Assembly: GCF_900098925.1 (NCBI RefSeq)
Contig: NZ_LT622359.1
Span: 124,001-188,000 of the forward strand
Source of the DNA: Bacillus massiliglaciei
Lineage (GTDB): Bacteria > Bacillota > Bacilli > Bacillales > DSM-1321
DNA length: 64,000 nucleotides
Direction: 5' to 3'
The notes under the pieces were generated by a model, which saw only the letters and a program-made list of their open reading frames with translations, ran no database searches and had not been told where the DNA came from. Below are positions 35,904 through 46,229 of this stretch, piece by piece (the first letter of the stretch is position 1; each line of letters begins with the position of its first letter). A program made the translations under genes and the position numbers.

Positions 35904-36860
35904 ATGACCGAAACGATCATTCGAATCGAACAAATGAAGAAATACTTTTCAATTGGCAAGGAACTGACAGTTAAATCTGTTGATGATATCTCTATTGAAA
36001 TCAAACGCGGGGAAACGTTCGGGCTTGTCGGGGAAAGCGGGAGCGGAAAATCGACACTGGGCAAAACGATAGTAGGCCTGGAAGATCCGACATCCGGCCA
36101 AATTATTTATAATGGCCTGGATATAAGCCAGTTAAATAATAAGCAAAAAAAACAGGTCAACCGGGAAATACAGGTGATTTTCCAGGATCCGCATGCCTCA
36201 TTAAACCCAAGGATGCGAATTGGCGATATTATTGCGGAAGGCATCGATGCCCACAAACTGGCCAAAGGAAAACACAGGCAAGACCGTGTCTATGAACTTT
36301 TGGAAAAAGTCGGTCTTCAGCCGCAGCATGCCAAGCGCTATCCGCATGAGTTCAGCGGCGGGCAGAGGCAGCGAATTGGAATTGCGCGAGCCTTGGCGGT
36401 CGAACCAAAATTCATCGTGGCAGATGAACCGATATCCGCCCTCGATGTATCGATCCAGGCACAAGTTATTAATCTATTGGAAGATTTAAAGGAACAAGAA
36501 GGTTTAACGTATTTATTCATTGCACATGATTTAGGCATGGTCAAGCATATAAGCGACCGAATCGGTGTGATGTATTTAGGGAAAATGATGGAGCTCTCTG
36601 ATAGCGATGAGCTGTTTCGTGACCCGCTCCACCCTTATACAAAAGCATTGTTATCCGCTATCCCGATCGCAGATCCAGAAGCTCAAAGAAGGGAAAGAAT
36701 CGTGTTAGACGGTGACCCTCCAAGTCCAGTCAACCCTCCAAGCGGCTGCCGCTTTCGCACCAGATGTCCTTATGCGATGGATGTTTGTGCCGCGGCTGTG
36801 CCAGAGTGGAAGGAAGTAAAAGAGAATCATTGGACTGCGTGTCATCTTTATAATAATTAA
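35904..36860 (+). CDS. dppF: Dipeptide ABC transporter second ATPase DppF-like
   Basis: This 318-residue ATP-binding subunit of the OppF/DppF type has Walker [13 protein letters not shown], signature SGGQRQRIGIARAL and Walker B FIVADEPISALD; it ends with CRFRTRCPYAMDVC. Start and RBS (GGGAGGGCG) follow dppD after 2 nt. B. subtilis dppABCDE lacks a second ATPase and uses ykfD in the linked operon; here it is inside the dpp operon, so the importer is self-sufficient. Confidence 0.9.
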   Translation: MTETIIRIEQMKKYFSIGKELTVKSVDDISIEIKRGETFGLVGESGSGKSTLGKTIVGLEDPTSGQIIYNGLDISQLNNKQKKQVNREIQVIFQDPHASLNPRMRIGDIIAEGIDAHKLAKGKHRQDRVYELLEKVGLQPQHAKRYPHEFSGGQRQRIGIARALAVEPKFIVADEPISALDVSIQAQVINLLEDLKEQEGLTYLFIAHDLGMVKHISDRIGVMYLGKMMELSDSDELFRDPLHPYTKALLSAIPIADPEAQRRERIVLDGDPPSPVNPPSGCRFRTRCPYAMDVCAAAVPEWKEVKENHWTACHLYNN

Positions 36861-36880
36861 AAGGCTAAGGGGGATTTTTA

Positions 36881-38491
36881 ATGAGAAAATGGCTAGTCAG
36901 GATGCTCATGCTAGTTACCGCTGCGGTAGTGGCTGCAGGCTGCAGCAGCAAAGGATCATCAGGAAACAGTTCAGATGTAAAGCAGGAAATAACGGTTAAT
37001 GCATTGAGTGAACCGCCGGATTTAGATCCAGCATTGGCAACCGATACTACTTCAGGCTGGGTTTTGGATCATGTATTTGAAGGTCTTTATACAAAAGATG
37101 AAGAGGGTAAACCAGTTTTAGGAGCAGCAAGCAAAGCGGAAGTCTCGGAAGACGGAAAAACATATACTTTTACCATTCGCGATGATGCCAAATGGTCAGA
37201 TGGAACGAATGTGACAGCGGGAGATTTCGAATATGCTTGGAAGCGGGTTTTAAATCCGGACACCGGCAGTTCCTTTGCGTTTTACATGTATTATCTTAAG
37301 GGTGCAGAAGCTTACAACAAAGGGAAAGGCTCAGCAGAAGAGGTTGGAGTAACAGCAAAAGACAATAAAACACTGGTCGTTGAATTAGAGGCGCCGCTTG
37401 GTTATTTCGATGAATTATTAACAATGTGGACATTTTACCCGGTTAAGCAGGAACTTGTAGAAGAGAATAAAGGGTGGGCTGCAGGTGCTGATACATATGT
37501 GAGCAATGGGCCATTCAAATTGACAAAATGGGAGCATGACAGTGAAGCGGTCATTGAGAAAAATGAGAACTATTGGGACCGCAATGCCGTCAATCTTAAT
37601 AAAGTAACATACAAAATGGTGAACGATGCATCAACCTACTATCAAATGTTCAAAACTAACGAGCTTGATTTAATTCAGACACTTCCTACAGATGTCATCG
37701 ACCAAGAAAAGGATTCAAAAGAATATAACGAAGTGCCATACTTTGGTACTTATATGTACATGTTTAATGTAGAAAAAGAACCGTTTACCAACGAAAAAAT
37801 TAGAAGAGCTTTTACGTTAGCGGTTGATCGTGAATCATTAACGAAAAATATTACGAAAGCAGGCGAAACACCGGCGTATGCATTTGTACCGCAAGGTGTA
37901 GAGACGCCAAACGGTGATTTCCGGGAAACTGGCGGAGCTTATTTCGAAGAGGATGCTGCAAAAGCGAAACAATTGTTAGCAGAAGGAATGAAAGAAGAAG
38001 GCTGGACTGAGCTTCCGCAAGTATCCATTCTCTATAATACGGCTGAAAATAACAAGAAGGTAGCAGAAGCCGTTCAGGCGATGTATAAAGAGAACCTTGG
38101 CGTTGATGTGAAGCTTGAGAACCAAGAATGGAAAACATATCTGGATACAACGAAACAGGGCAACTTCCAAATGGCTCGTATGGGCTGGATTGGGGTTTTG
38201 GTAGATCCGGTTGTTATTCTGGATTACTACTTAGGCGACAGTCCGAATAACCGTACAAACTGGGTAAATGAAAAGTACGACAACCTTATTGCAGAAGCAA
38301 AAGTAGAACAGGACAAAGAAAAACGTTATGAACTGCTTCACCAGGCGGAAGCCGTCTTAATGGAAGATTTGCCGTTTAACCCGATTTACCATTACACAAA
38401 TACTTACTTAACATCACAAAAATTTGAAGATATTGTTTATCCGGTAAATCGTTACCCATATCTGAAATGGGCGAAAAAAGTTTCAGAGTAA
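36881..38491 (+). CDS. dppE: Peptide-binding lipoprotein DppE
   Basis: This 536-residue solute-binding lipoprotein (SBP_bac_5) carries a signal peptide with lipobox VVAAGC (Cys about 21). Family landmarks include LSEPPDLDPALATD, YTFTIRDDAKWSDGTNVTAG and VSNGPFKLTKWEHD. It is anchored outside the membrane and hands di- or oligopeptides to DppBC. It is the last gene of the transporter operon; a hairpin with arms around 38509-38543 may terminate or attenuate transcription after it. Confidence 0.93.
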   Translation: MRKWLVRMLMLVTAAVVAAGCSSKGSSGNSSDVKQEITVNALSEPPDLDPALATDTTSGWVLDHVFEGLYTKDEEGKPVLGAASKAEVSEDGKTYTFTIRDDAKWSDGTNVTAGDFEYAWKRVLNPDTGSSFAFYMYYLKGAEAYNKGKGSAEEVGVTAKDNKTLVVELEAPLGYFDELLTMWTFYPVKQELVEENKGWAAGADTYVSNGPFKLTKWEHDSEAVIEKNENYWDRNAVNLNKVTYKMVNDASTYYQMFKTNELDLIQTLPTDVIDQEKDSKEYNEVPYFGTYMYMFNVEKEPFTNEKIRRAFTLAVDRESLTKNITKAGETPAYAFVPQGVETPNGDFRETGGAYFEEDAAKAKQLLAEGMKEEGWTELPQVSILYNTAENNKKVAEAVQAMYKENLGVDVKLENQEWKTYLDTTKQGNFQMARMGWIGVLVDPVVILDYYLGDSPNNRTNWVNEKYDNLIAEAKVEQDKEKRYELLHQAEAVLMEDLPFNPIYHYTNTYLTSQKFEDIVYPVNRYPYLKWAKKVSE

Positions 38492-38508
38492 AAAGAATGT
38501 TTATGACA

Positions 38509-38543
38509 AGGAAGCGGGGCCTTTTGAGGTCTCGTTTTCCTTT
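38509..38543 (+). terminator. Hairpin after dppE
   Basis: AAGGAAGCGGGGCC and GGTCTCGTTTTCCTT can pair with a few mismatches around TTTTGA. It lacks a clean T-tract, so partial termination is possible. Confidence 0.5.
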
Positions 38544-38568
38544 CCATAATAGATAGGAGATTGAAAAT

Positions 38569-38931
38569 ATGAAATGGAAGGCTGCTTTATTTTTCATCAC
38601 AATGCTTAGCTGGTATTTGGCTGCATGGGCTGCACCTTTTTCGAAGGCGGATTTATCTGATACGGCTTTCTTGACAGGGCTTTTACTGATTATCATTGCA
38701 GGGATTGCAGTTATTATAAAAACAGGCTTTCTATCTCTCGTTACGGAAGGTTTTAAAATAATAGGAGAACGAATGATTCGCAAATCGAATGCCATGGAGC
38801 GGGCAGACAGCCAAATGAAAAGTGATTATAAGGTTCAGACCTTCAAAGCAAGTGCAGCCGCTTTTATCACTCAAATCAGCTTTATTGCTGGCATTGGTTC
38901 CCTGATTGTCTCTGTGATCAATATCTTTTAA
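38569..38931 (+). CDS. DUF3899-like small membrane protein
   Basis: This 120-residue protein has three predicted hydrophobic segments (KAALFFITMLSWYLAAWAA, TAFLTGLLLIIIAGIAVIIK and a C-terminal ITQISFIAGIGSLIVSVINI). The DTAFLTGLLLIIIAGIAVII...GF pattern fits the DUF3899 family of unknown function. AGGAG precedes the start. A strong terminator follows. Confidence 0.6.
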   Translation: MKWKAALFFITMLSWYLAAWAAPFSKADLSDTAFLTGLLLIIIAGIAVIIKTGFLSLVTEGFKIIGERMIRKSNAMERADSQMKSDYKVQTFKASAAAFITQISFIAGIGSLIVSVINIF

Positions 38932-38950
38932 AGGAGCGGTATTACATGAT

Positions 38951-38993
38951 AAAAAATCTTCCTGAGCAATGAAATCAAACAGGAAGATTTTTT
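38951..38993. terminator. Bidirectional terminator
   Basis: AAAAAATCTTCCTG (38951-38964) pairs perfectly with CAGGAAGATTTTTT (38980-38993). It serves both the DUF3899-like gene and the convergent BCCT transporter gene. Confidence 0.88.
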
Positions 38994-39003
38994 GTATTTC
39001 CCT

Positions 39004-40533
39004 TTAAGGTTTTTGAATGCTTCTCTTATGGTTTCTCTGTGAGTCAGCTTCACTTTTTAACCCTTTCTGTAAGGAGAAACACATAATGATCATGATAAGG
39101 GCGAAGGGCAGCGCGGCAGCAATTGAGGCTGTTTGCAATACATTTAATCCGCCTGCTACAAGCAGCACAGCGGCTACGGCAGATTGAATAATGCCCCATG
39201 TCACTTTGATTTTATTGGACGGATTTAGTGTCCCGCCTTCACTCAGCATACCCAATACAAAGGTAGCGGTATCGGCAACTGTTATATAATAAATCGCTAC
39301 GACGGCAAACCCTAAGATACTCAGCAAAGAACTGAATGGCAGATAATCAAAGAAAGTGAAGATTGACAGGGATACATTTTCCGTGATAAAAGCGGCCAAA
39401 TCATGATTTCCTGCTTTTTGTACGAGTTCCAGCGCGGAGCCGCCAAATATAGACATCCACAGACAGGTTCCCAGAGTGGGAACGATCAATACACCAATGA
39501 CAAACTCCCTTACTGTTCTTCCTTTTGAAACCCGGGCGATGAACATTCCGACGAAAGGCGCCCAGGCAATCCACCAAGCCCAATAAAACAAAGTCCATGA
39601 GGCAATCCAGCCGCTGCCTTCGCCAAAGGGAATTAACCGCAAACTCATATGGATAAAATCACTAATATAGAGACCCGTAGTATTAAAGAAAACTTTAGTA
39701 ATCGTCATCGTCGGGCCGACTATCAAAATCACAAGCATTATGGCAAAGGATAAAATCATCGCTGTATTGGACAAATACTGGATTCCTTTTTCCAAGCCGG
39801 AATTGATGGAAATGATAAACAGGACAGTTGCGACAGCAATGACAAGGAGCTGGACGGATAGCGCATTTGGGACTCCGAACAGATTATGCATTCCTGCCGT
39901 CACCTGCATCGCCCCAAGGCCTAAAGAGGTTGCTATGCCGAAGACCGTTGCAAAAACAGACAGAACATCAATCGTCTTTCCGATTGGGCCGTATATTCGG
40001 TCGCCGAGAATAGGATGGAACGCCGAACTAATTGCTGCCGGAAGTCGCTTATTGTATTGGAAAAAAGCAAGGGCTAAACCAATTACGGTATAGATGGCCC
40101 ATGGATCCAGACCCCAATGAAAAAAGGTATATTTCATGGCTGTATTAGCTGCTTCTACCGTATAGGCTTTTCCGTAGGGAGGGGTTGTATAATGGGTGAC
40201 AGGTTCGGCCACGCTCCAGTAGACAATCCCGATTCCCATGCCGGCACCGAACAGCATGGCAAGCCAAGAGGCAGTGTTGAAATCCGGCCGATCTGTTTTT
40301 TTGCCAAGCCGGATATCTCCATATTTCGAAAATAATAAATAAATGGAAAAGAAAACGAAGAATAAGGTTGCTCCAAGATAGACCCAGCCAAGATAATCAA
40401 TTGAATCATTATAGATGGCATTCGTGACTTTCGTAAGATTCTCTGTGAAAAAGACACCCCAAATGATAAAGATGATGGTAAGGATTAAGGAAATAATAAA
40501 AACACTGTTTCCAACGGGATTTTTGTTACTCAT
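39004..40533 (-). CDS. BCCT-family transporter (glycine betaine/choline/carnitine type)
   Basis: This 509-residue membrane protein has 12 predicted transmembrane helices. Family motifs are clear: the Gly-rich FGAGMGIGIVYWSVAEPV in TM3 and the aromatic substrate-site segment WTLFYWAWWIAWAPFVG in TM8. BCCT carriers import betaine-like osmoprotectants with Na+ (OpuD type in Bacillus). The short charged C-terminus (KGLKSEADSQRNHKRSIQKP) may include an osmosensing tail. It is probably monocistronic. Confidence 0.9.
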   Translation of the reverse strand: MSNKNPVGNSVFIISLILTIIFIIWGVFFTENLTKVTNAIYNDSIDYLGWVYLGATLFFVFFSIYLLFSKYGDIRLGKKTDRPDFNTASWLAMLFGAGMGIGIVYWSVAEPVTHYTTPPYGKAYTVEAANTAMKYTFFHWGLDPWAIYTVIGLALAFFQYNKRLPAAISSAFHPILGDRIYGPIGKTIDVLSVFATVFGIATSLGLGAMQVTAGMHNLFGVPNALSVQLLVIAVATVLFIISINSGLEKGIQYLSNTAMILSFAIMLVILIVGPTMTITKVFFNTTGLYISDFIHMSLRLIPFGEGSGWIASWTLFYWAWWIAWAPFVGMFIARVSKGRTVREFVIGVLIVPTLGTCLWMSIFGGSALELVQKAGNHDLAAFITENVSLSIFTFFDYLPFSSLLSILGFAVVAIYYITVADTATFVLGMLSEGGTLNPSNKIKVTWGIIQSAVAAVLLVAGGLNVLQTASIAAALPFALIMIIMCFSLQKGLKSEADSQRNHKRSIQKP

Positions 40534-40605
40534 AGAAGCCTCCTAATAATAAGTGGAAGAATGGACAGCAGCGAAAATCAGGCAGTAGAATGTGGGTATA
40601 AGAAG

Positions 40606-41277
40606 TCACTTATCCAGCAGATTGTAACGAAATTCCCACTTGTCGGTGTTCATGAGCTCATCCTGCGAAATTTCCAAGCCGCCTCCTAAATAAACCAGAT
40701 CATCTTTTAAAGCGATGACCATAGATTCAAGCAAGTCATGGCCGTCCTTTTTTAGATATATGTCTCCTAATGCGGGCAAAAGCTCACTGTCTGGGGCAAC
40801 TGTCTGCTGAAGCTCAATGCCGTCCATGCTTGCAGGATCAGCACCATCATTATTTTGATAATCGATAGGGCTGCTGCCGTTTATGCGTCCCGGAACCATT
40901 AATAAATATTCATTATGCTTGATTCCATGAGAATTACCTGTAATCACCCCTTGCTTATCCACTTTTTCTACGACCTCTATTTCATTTAATGAATACGTAT
41001 CAAGGGAATCAGGCATTGGATTGTGAATTAATATATAATCTCCTTCTTCAGCCCTGCGGTCTTTACTCAGTGTGTAGGCTTTATGATTAAAGATAAAGCT
41101 GTCAAGGATCTTTGGTTTGTAACGATCTACGCTTGCCGCATTCGTTAAAACCTGTGTTAAATCCCGAAGCCTGATTAGATGAACGGATTGTTTATACATC
41201 GGTTTAACTCCGTAAACTTTATGTAATTCATTTTCATGGTAAACAAATATGCCCTTTCTTACTTGAAACAATTTCAC
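40606..41277 (-). CDS. Unrecognised 223-residue protein
   Basis: No family was recognised. The protein is soluble, without signal peptide or membrane segment, and beta-rich. The N-terminal part MKLFQVRKGIFVYHENELHK then LIRLRDLTQVL repeats short strand patterns; EEGDYILIHNPMPDS and EYLLMVPGRINGSSP resemble small barrel strands. AAGGAGGTTCAAT precedes the ATG. It stands alone between the BCCT gene and the Bce module on the same strand as both. Confidence 0.7.
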   Translation of the reverse strand: MKLFQVRKGIFVYHENELHKVYGVKPMYKQSVHLIRLRDLTQVLTNAASVDRYKPKILDSFIFNHKAYTLSKDRRAEEGDYILIHNPMPDSLDTYSLNEIEVVEKVDKQGVITGNSHGIKHNEYLLMVPGRINGSSPIDYQNNDGADPASMDGIELQQTVAPDSELLPALGDIYLKKDGHDLLESMVIALKDDLVYLGGGLEISQDELMNTDKWEFRYNLLDK

Positions 41278-41466
41278 GTATTGAACCTCCTTCTATGGCT
41301 CCTTGGCTGTGTAAGGAAAATTGTTATACCCTTTGTTGTTTAGAATGCCTTATTTTTAAAAAGATATGACGTAAGAAACAGGGAGGAAGATTTTTAAGGA
41401 TTCAATGTAGAAGGGGCAGAGAATAGATAGTAAGTTTTTTCAGGTTTGGTGATAGGTCTCAATAAC

Positions 41467-41496
41467 AAAAAGCCCCAGGCGTAATCTGGGGCTTTT
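41467..41496 (-). terminator. Terminator of the Bce-like ABC operon
   Basis: AAAAGCCCCAG and CTGGGGCTTTT pair perfectly around GCGTAAT immediately after the permease stop codon. Confidence 0.88.
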
Positions 41497-41499
41497 GCA

Positions 41500-43446
41500 T
41501 TAAAGGGCTGATTTAATTACTTTTTTGTAATAAAGAATCGACAGCATCCCGAAGATGGAATACAGAATAGTATAGATGACCATAACGATGATCATCGGTG
41601 CCCATAGTTCTGTTCCGAATAAAAACCATCCGGATTGAACAGCAAAGTAGCTGTGGAGAAGGCCGATAATCAACGGAATTCCAAAATTGAATAGCTGTTT
41701 GGCGCGGATTCCTTTTAGCAAGTCGCCTTGCGTAAAACCGAGTTTTCTTAATATTGTATAATTCGGCTTTTCTTCTTCACTTTCATCCATTTGTTTAAAA
41801 TACAGAATACATCCTGAAGTAATTAGGAATGTCAGGCCGAGAAAACCGACGATAAACATGATAAGTCCCATACTCTCTTTCTGATTGTTGAAGATTTCAA
41901 GTCTGGAGAGATTTTCATACTTCTCGCTTATGCTCAATTCTTGGAAAACGGCATTGGCTTCCTTCAGCTGCCCCTCATCTTTAATATTAATCCCAATATA
42001 AGTCGAAGACTCATGCTGAATCTCGGGATCAAGGTCTGCTTTGAGACGCTGGAACGTTGTTTCGTCAACAATGGCCACCGGAAGGCCTCCATTTGTTAAC
42101 GTATAGGGAAGAAGAATTTCATCTTTCATCCCTAAGTATTTCTGGTGAATAGACTTCTTTTTTCCCTGTAATTCAATTTCTCCGGTATTTTTTAGGGTCA
42201 TTACTTTTCCAAGTACATCGTCGTAACCGGTGAATAGTGCTTCATCCTTCGAAAGGTTAAGGTCTTTGACGGATTTCTCACTTACTGCGGAAAGGGTCAT
42301 AAGGTTTGGATCGAAATTTACTTCTTTCAGCTTTGTCTCCATGATTTGCTTAACATTGGCATTTACTTGGATAAAATCGATTCTTTTTTCACGATAGTCA
42401 ATACCCTTTGCATACAGAGCCTCTCTAAACTTTTCAGCATCTTTTGGAGATGCCAGTGAAAAGTGAGAGGGAATGCGTTCTTTAGCACTTTTCTCCGCTG
42501 AATAATAAGAGATATAGCTTAACGATAACAAGCTGATTGCAAGCGCCGATACAGTGGTGATAATAGTCAGTAACAAGGCATTTGATTTCATTCGGAACAT
42601 GATGGAAGAGAGGGATAATACCTCATGAATATTCAAGTAGCCGTCTTTCTTTTTCCGAATGATATTCGTGATAAAAGTGACGGATCCTTTATAAAAGAAA
42701 TAGGTTCCGATGATGACAGCTCCAAGAATAAAAATCATCGCCATGAAAAGCTCGTTCATCTGTGAAAAGTCCCCATCAAATAGCTTCGAAGAAATATAGT
42801 AGCCTGAAAGAATCAATACAATTCCCAGCACTCCGAAGACGATGTCCCACATACTGATCTTCTTCACTCTGCTTTCTGCTGAAGATGTCACCCTGAATAA
42901 GGACAAAATCGTTTGTCTTTTAATAAATACATAATTCATCAAGAGGATGAAAAGGTAAATGGCACCGAAAACAATAACGGTTTGAATCAGGGCTTCTGCA
43001 GAAAATCGAAGAGAGGTTACGGTTTCAATCCCCATAAGTTTTAATAAAATCATCATGACTAATTTCGAACCGGCAAATCCGATTAAGACTCCGACCAGTA
43101 AGGATCCGAAATACAGGATGAAGTTTTCAGCGCTCAAAATCCGGAAGATTCCGCTTTTAGTCATGCCAATTAGTTGAAATAAGCCAATCTCTTTACTTCG
43201 CCTTTTGATAAAAAGCTGGTTCGCATATAAGAGAAAAATAGTGACAATCGCGATAAGCAGGATGGATGCGGCTTTAATGGCAGCTGCGCCTTTTACAGTT
43301 CCTTCTGCCCCGTCCATCGCTGGATCATACTGCAGTGTGACAAAAGCGAAATATAGAGAGACACTGAAAATCAAAGCGAATACATAGAGATAATAGTTTT
43401 TTAGATTTTTTTTCAGGTTGCGCAGGATCAGGTGATTAATGCTCAT
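41500..43446 (-). CDS. BceB-type ABC permease (peptide-antibiotic detoxification)
   Basis: This 648-residue FtsX-family permease has ten predicted transmembrane segments in the 4+2+4 pattern and a large extracellular domain (about residues 310-510) between TM7 and TM8, as in BceB/PsdB/VraG. These transporters free cell-wall lipid targets from bacitracin-like or lantibiotic peptides and signal to their histidine kinase. It overlaps the ATPase gene by 11 nt, so the two are coupled. Confidence 0.9.
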   Translation of the reverse strand: MSINHLILRNLKKNLKNYYLYVFALIFSVSLYFAFVTLQYDPAMDGAEGTVKGAAAIKAASILLIAIVTIFLLYANQLFIKRRSKEIGLFQLIGMTKSGIFRILSAENFILYFGSLLVGVLIGFAGSKLVMMILLKLMGIETVTSLRFSAEALIQTVIVFGAIYLFILLMNYVFIKRQTILSLFRVTSSAESRVKKISMWDIVFGVLGIVLILSGYYISSKLFDGDFSQMNELFMAMIFILGAVIIGTYFFYKGSVTFITNIIRKKKDGYLNIHEVLSLSSIMFRMKSNALLLTIITTVSALAISLLSLSYISYYSAEKSAKERIPSHFSLASPKDAEKFREALYAKGIDYREKRIDFIQVNANVKQIMETKLKEVNFDPNLMTLSAVSEKSVKDLNLSKDEALFTGYDDVLGKVMTLKNTGEIELQGKKKSIHQKYLGMKDEILLPYTLTNGGLPVAIVDETTFQRLKADLDPEIQHESSTYIGINIKDEGQLKEANAVFQELSISEKYENLSRLEIFNNQKESMGLIMFIVGFLGLTFLITSGCILYFKQMDESEEEKPNYTILRKLGFTQGDLLKGIRAKQLFNFGIPLIIGLLHSYFAVQSGWFLFGTELWAPMIIVMVIYTILYSIFGMLSILYYKKVIKSAL

Positions 43447-44197
43447 TTTGCACCCCGCCTAATACAGCCTGGGTTTTCATAATATCCTGGAAAAAGGCCT
43501 GTCTGGATTCGTCCCCTCTATTTAATTGGGTATAAATTTGCCCATCTTTAATGAAGATCACCCTGCTGCAATAACCGGCAGCGACTGGATCATGAGTGAC
43601 CATAATAATGGTTGCCCTTCGCTTCTGATTTAATTCACTCAGTTTATTGAGTAAGTCAGAGGCAGATTTAGAATCCAATGCACCGGTTGGTTCATCAGCG
43701 AAAATAATGCTTGGCTGATGGATAAAGGAGCGGGCTGCAGATGTACGTTGTTTTTGCCCTCCTGATATTTCATTCGGGTATTTATCCTTTAAGTCATAAA
43801 TTCCGAGTTCCATCGCAACTTCTTTAAATTTCTGTTCTGCTTCCTTCTTAGATACTTTTGTAATGGATAAGGGCAAAAGAATGTTTTCCTTAACGGTCAG
43901 CGTATCTAAAAGGTTATACTCCTGAAAAATAAATCCTAAGTGATGCTTTCTAAATTCAGCTAATTGCTTTTCTTTCATTCCGGTCATTTCTTTTCCGTCG
44001 ATATGGATGGTGCCGTCGCTGACTTTATCTATGGAGGAAAGGACATTCAGCAAGGTTGTTTTCCCGGAGCCGGATGCCCCCATGATGCTGACAAATTCTC
44101 CTTCCTCAACGCTGATATCGAGACCTTTTAAAACCTCTTGCTTATTAAATTTATTGCCATAGCTTTTCGATATTTTGGCTGCTTCTAAAATTTTCAT
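43436..44197 (-). CDS. BceA-type ABC ATPase
   Basis: This 253-residue ATP-binding subunit of the MacB/BceA class has Walker [12 protein letters not shown], signature [12 protein letters not shown] and Walker [13 protein letters not shown]. It pairs with the BceB-type permease. A candidate BceR operator and a TATAAT -10 with a poor -35 lie upstream, consistent with activation by the response regulator. Confidence 0.92.
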   Translation of the reverse strand: MKILEAAKISKSYGNKFNKQEVLKGLDISVEEGEFVSIMGASGSGKTTLLNVLSSIDKVSDGTIHIDGKEMTGMKEKQLAEFRKHHLGFIFQEYNLLDTLTVKENILLPLSITKVSKKEAEQKFKEVAMELGIYDLKDKYPNEISGGQKQRTSAARSFIHQPSIIFADEPTGALDSKSASDLLNKLSELNQKRRATIIMVTHDPVAAGYCSRVIFIKDGQIYTQLNRGDESRQAFFQDIMKTQAVLGGVQNEH

Positions 44198-44226
44198 TAT
44201 GTCACGCTCCTTTATTCGATATTTTC

Positions 44227-44304
44227 ATTATAAAGATTCATACGTCCGTTATCCTTCGATTCAGCTAACAAACCATAAAAGCATGTGACAATGTTGTCAC
44301 ATGC
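44227..44304 (-). promoter_or_regulatory. Candidate BceR operator and ABC promoter
   Basis: The near-perfect palindrome GCATGTGACAA-TG-TTGTCACATGC (44281-44304) contains TGACA-N4-TGTCA, close to the BceR-type motif TNACA-N4-TGTAA. It overlaps the end of the kinase gene. Downstream, minus-strand TATAAT (44232-44227) has only AGGATA at the -35 position, as expected for an activator-dependent promoter. Confidence 0.6.
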
Positions 44305-45307
44305 TGGAAATTTGGTGAAAGTCATTTCGTTTTGGAAAAGTGAGATAGAAGGACGTTCCAATCCCGGGTTCTGAAGCGACATCCATTTGAAGGAGGAGCG
44401 GCTTTGCTGCTTTTTTTGCTAGGTACAGTCCCATGCCGGTTGCTGCATGATCTTGATGTTTGGCTGTAGAAGTAAAGCCTTTATCAAATATTCGGGGAAG
44501 ATCTTTCGGCTCGATTCCCCGTCCATAATCTTTGATTTCCAAAACGGTTTGGTCATTTTGCTGATAGGTCTTGATGACAATGTCTGTTTCTTCGCTATAT
44601 TTAACAGCATTCGTGAGGAGCTGCCTAATAATAAATGACAGCCATTTCCCGTCACTGTAGACTTCTTGCACTTCCAAATCGATATCAAAGCCAATCCCTT
44701 TTGGTATGCACCAGGATTGCAGGGCCTTTATTTCATTAAAAAGAATCGGCTGGATGTTTACCTTTTCAATATATAGATCATTTTCCATAAAGAGAATCCG
44801 TTTTTGGTGGAGCTTTTGATCAAGCAGCAAATGAATCCGCAGCCATTCATGTGTCAGCTGTGCTTTCATCTGTTCATCGTCCATCCGGTCTATGATTAAA
44901 TGCATAGCGGTCAGCGGCGTTTTGACTTCATGGATCCAAGACAGCAAATCATCCTTTTCCTGCTCCAAAGCCATCCGGTTTTGGGCAGCATTTTTTTTCA
45001 ATTGTTTGGTTTGGCTGGTCATTTTTTCTTCCACGATTTTTTCAAAAGGCCTTTCGGCGGAAACGATACTGGCTAAATCCAGATTGGTTTCCCACTCTTC
45101 TAAGCTTTTATAAAAGTTCGTTTCTTTCTGAAAACGGATAAAGATGAAAATGGCGAAGACGATGGAAAACAAAAAGACGATATAAAGAACGGATGATAAA
45201 GAAATGGATGAATCTATATAAGAGACAAAGAGGAGGAACAGAATCATAAAAAAATATAGAAAGATCCAGCTCCGCCTTTCCAATAAAAACTTTTTAATCA
45301 TGTACAT
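44297..45307 (-). CDS. BceS-type histidine kinase
   Basis: This 336-residue intramembrane-sensing kinase has two closely spaced N-terminal transmembrane helices (IFLYFFMILFLLFVSYI and LYIVFLFSIVFAIFIFI) with almost no extracellular loop, so it takes its signal from the BceB-type permease (known mechanism). The H box is SWIHEVKTPLTAM. ATPase boxes include NAVKYSEE, DYGRGIEPKDLPRIF and GMGLYLAKK. It overlaps the response-regulator gene by 14 nt. Confidence 0.92.
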   Translation of the reverse strand: MYMIKKFLLERRSWIFLYFFMILFLLFVSYIDSSISLSSVLYIVFLFSIVFAIFIFIRFQKETNFYKSLEEWETNLDLASIVSAERPFEKIVEEKMTSQTKQLKKNAAQNRMALEQEKDDLLSWIHEVKTPLTAMHLIIDRMDDEQMKAQLTHEWLRIHLLLDQKLHQKRILFMENDLYIEKVNIQPILFNEIKALQSWCIPKGIGFDIDLEVQEVYSDGKWLSFIIRQLLTNAVKYSEETDIVIKTYQQNDQTVLEIKDYGRGIEPKDLPRIFDKGFTSTAKHQDHAATGMGLYLAKKAAKPLLLQMDVASEPGIGTSFYLTFPKRNDFHQISSM

Positions 45308-45989
45308 GCCCCGTTTCCAGAGCCATGTAACCCTGGCCTACTTTCGTTTCAATAAAGTGCCCAAGGCCCAGTCCGTCCAGCTTCTTGCGCAAACGATTGA
45401 TATTGACGGTTAACGTATTATCACTCACAAAACGTTCATCATCCCAGAGGCTTTTAATCAATTTTTCCCGGCTGATGATTTTATTTTTTTGCTCAACCAG
45501 CTGTTTCAAGATGAAAATTTCATTCTTCGTCAGTTCGATTGAACCAGAATCGTTGGAAACCGTATTCTTCTCATAATCCACTGTCGCCCCGTTCCACGTT
45601 TTTAGCTTAACCTGATCCGTACTGTAGTTATAAACCCGGCGAAGAATCGCTTGAATTTTCGCAATGAGCACATCAAAATGAAAAGGTTTTTGAACAAAGT
45701 CATCCGCACCTAACTGCATGGACATCACCATGTCAGTAGGGTGATCCCTTGATGATAAAAAGATAATCGGCACGTTTGAATGCTCCCGGATCATCCTGCA
45801 CCAGTGGAAGCCGTCAAACATTGGCAGCTGAATATCGATAATGACTAAATCAGGAGTCAAAGCTGCAAATTCCTGCATGACCTGGCTGAAGTCGGCGATG
45901 CCATGAACCTCATAGGACCATCCGGACAGCCGATCTTTAATCTCCCGGAAAAGAACCGTATCATCTTCGATTAATAGGAGTTTAAACAT
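45294..45989 (-). CDS. BceR-type OmpR-family response regulator
   Basis: This 231-residue regulator has a receiver domain (acidic EDD near residue 8, phospho-acceptor Asp in VIIDIQLPMFDG, Lys in FVQKPFH) and a C-terminal winged helix (KNEIFILKQLVEQKN, then SDNTLTVNINRLRKKLD). It would activate the bceAB-like promoter at 44227-44304. It is the first gene of the module. Confidence 0.92.
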   Translation of the reverse strand: MFKLLLIEDDTVLFREIKDRLSGWSYEVHGIADFSQVMQEFAALTPDLVIIDIQLPMFDGFHWCRMIREHSNVPIIFLSSRDHPTDMVMSMQLGADDFVQKPFHFDVLIAKIQAILRRVYNYSTDQVKLKTWNGATVDYEKNTVSNDSGSIELTKNEIFILKQLVEQKNKIISREKLIKSLWDDERFVSDNTLTVNINRLRKKLDGLGLGHFIETKVGQGYMALETGHVHD

Positions 45990-46229
45990 TTATCACACCA
46001 CACTTTTTTACATTCTTTACTAAAAGTATATAGGAGAAAATTCCCGCATGCCATAGGGGGGATAGTGAACTTAGTTTTAGTTGTGCCTGGATTTTATTTA
46101 TAGATTCAAATCAACAGAAAAAGCCAATGGCGTTTTTAACGTTTAAGATGTCATAAGCGTTACGTACACTCTTTATATTTTACATTCATTCGTACAGACA
46201 GGGGTTATATGAGTATTTGAACATGGATG

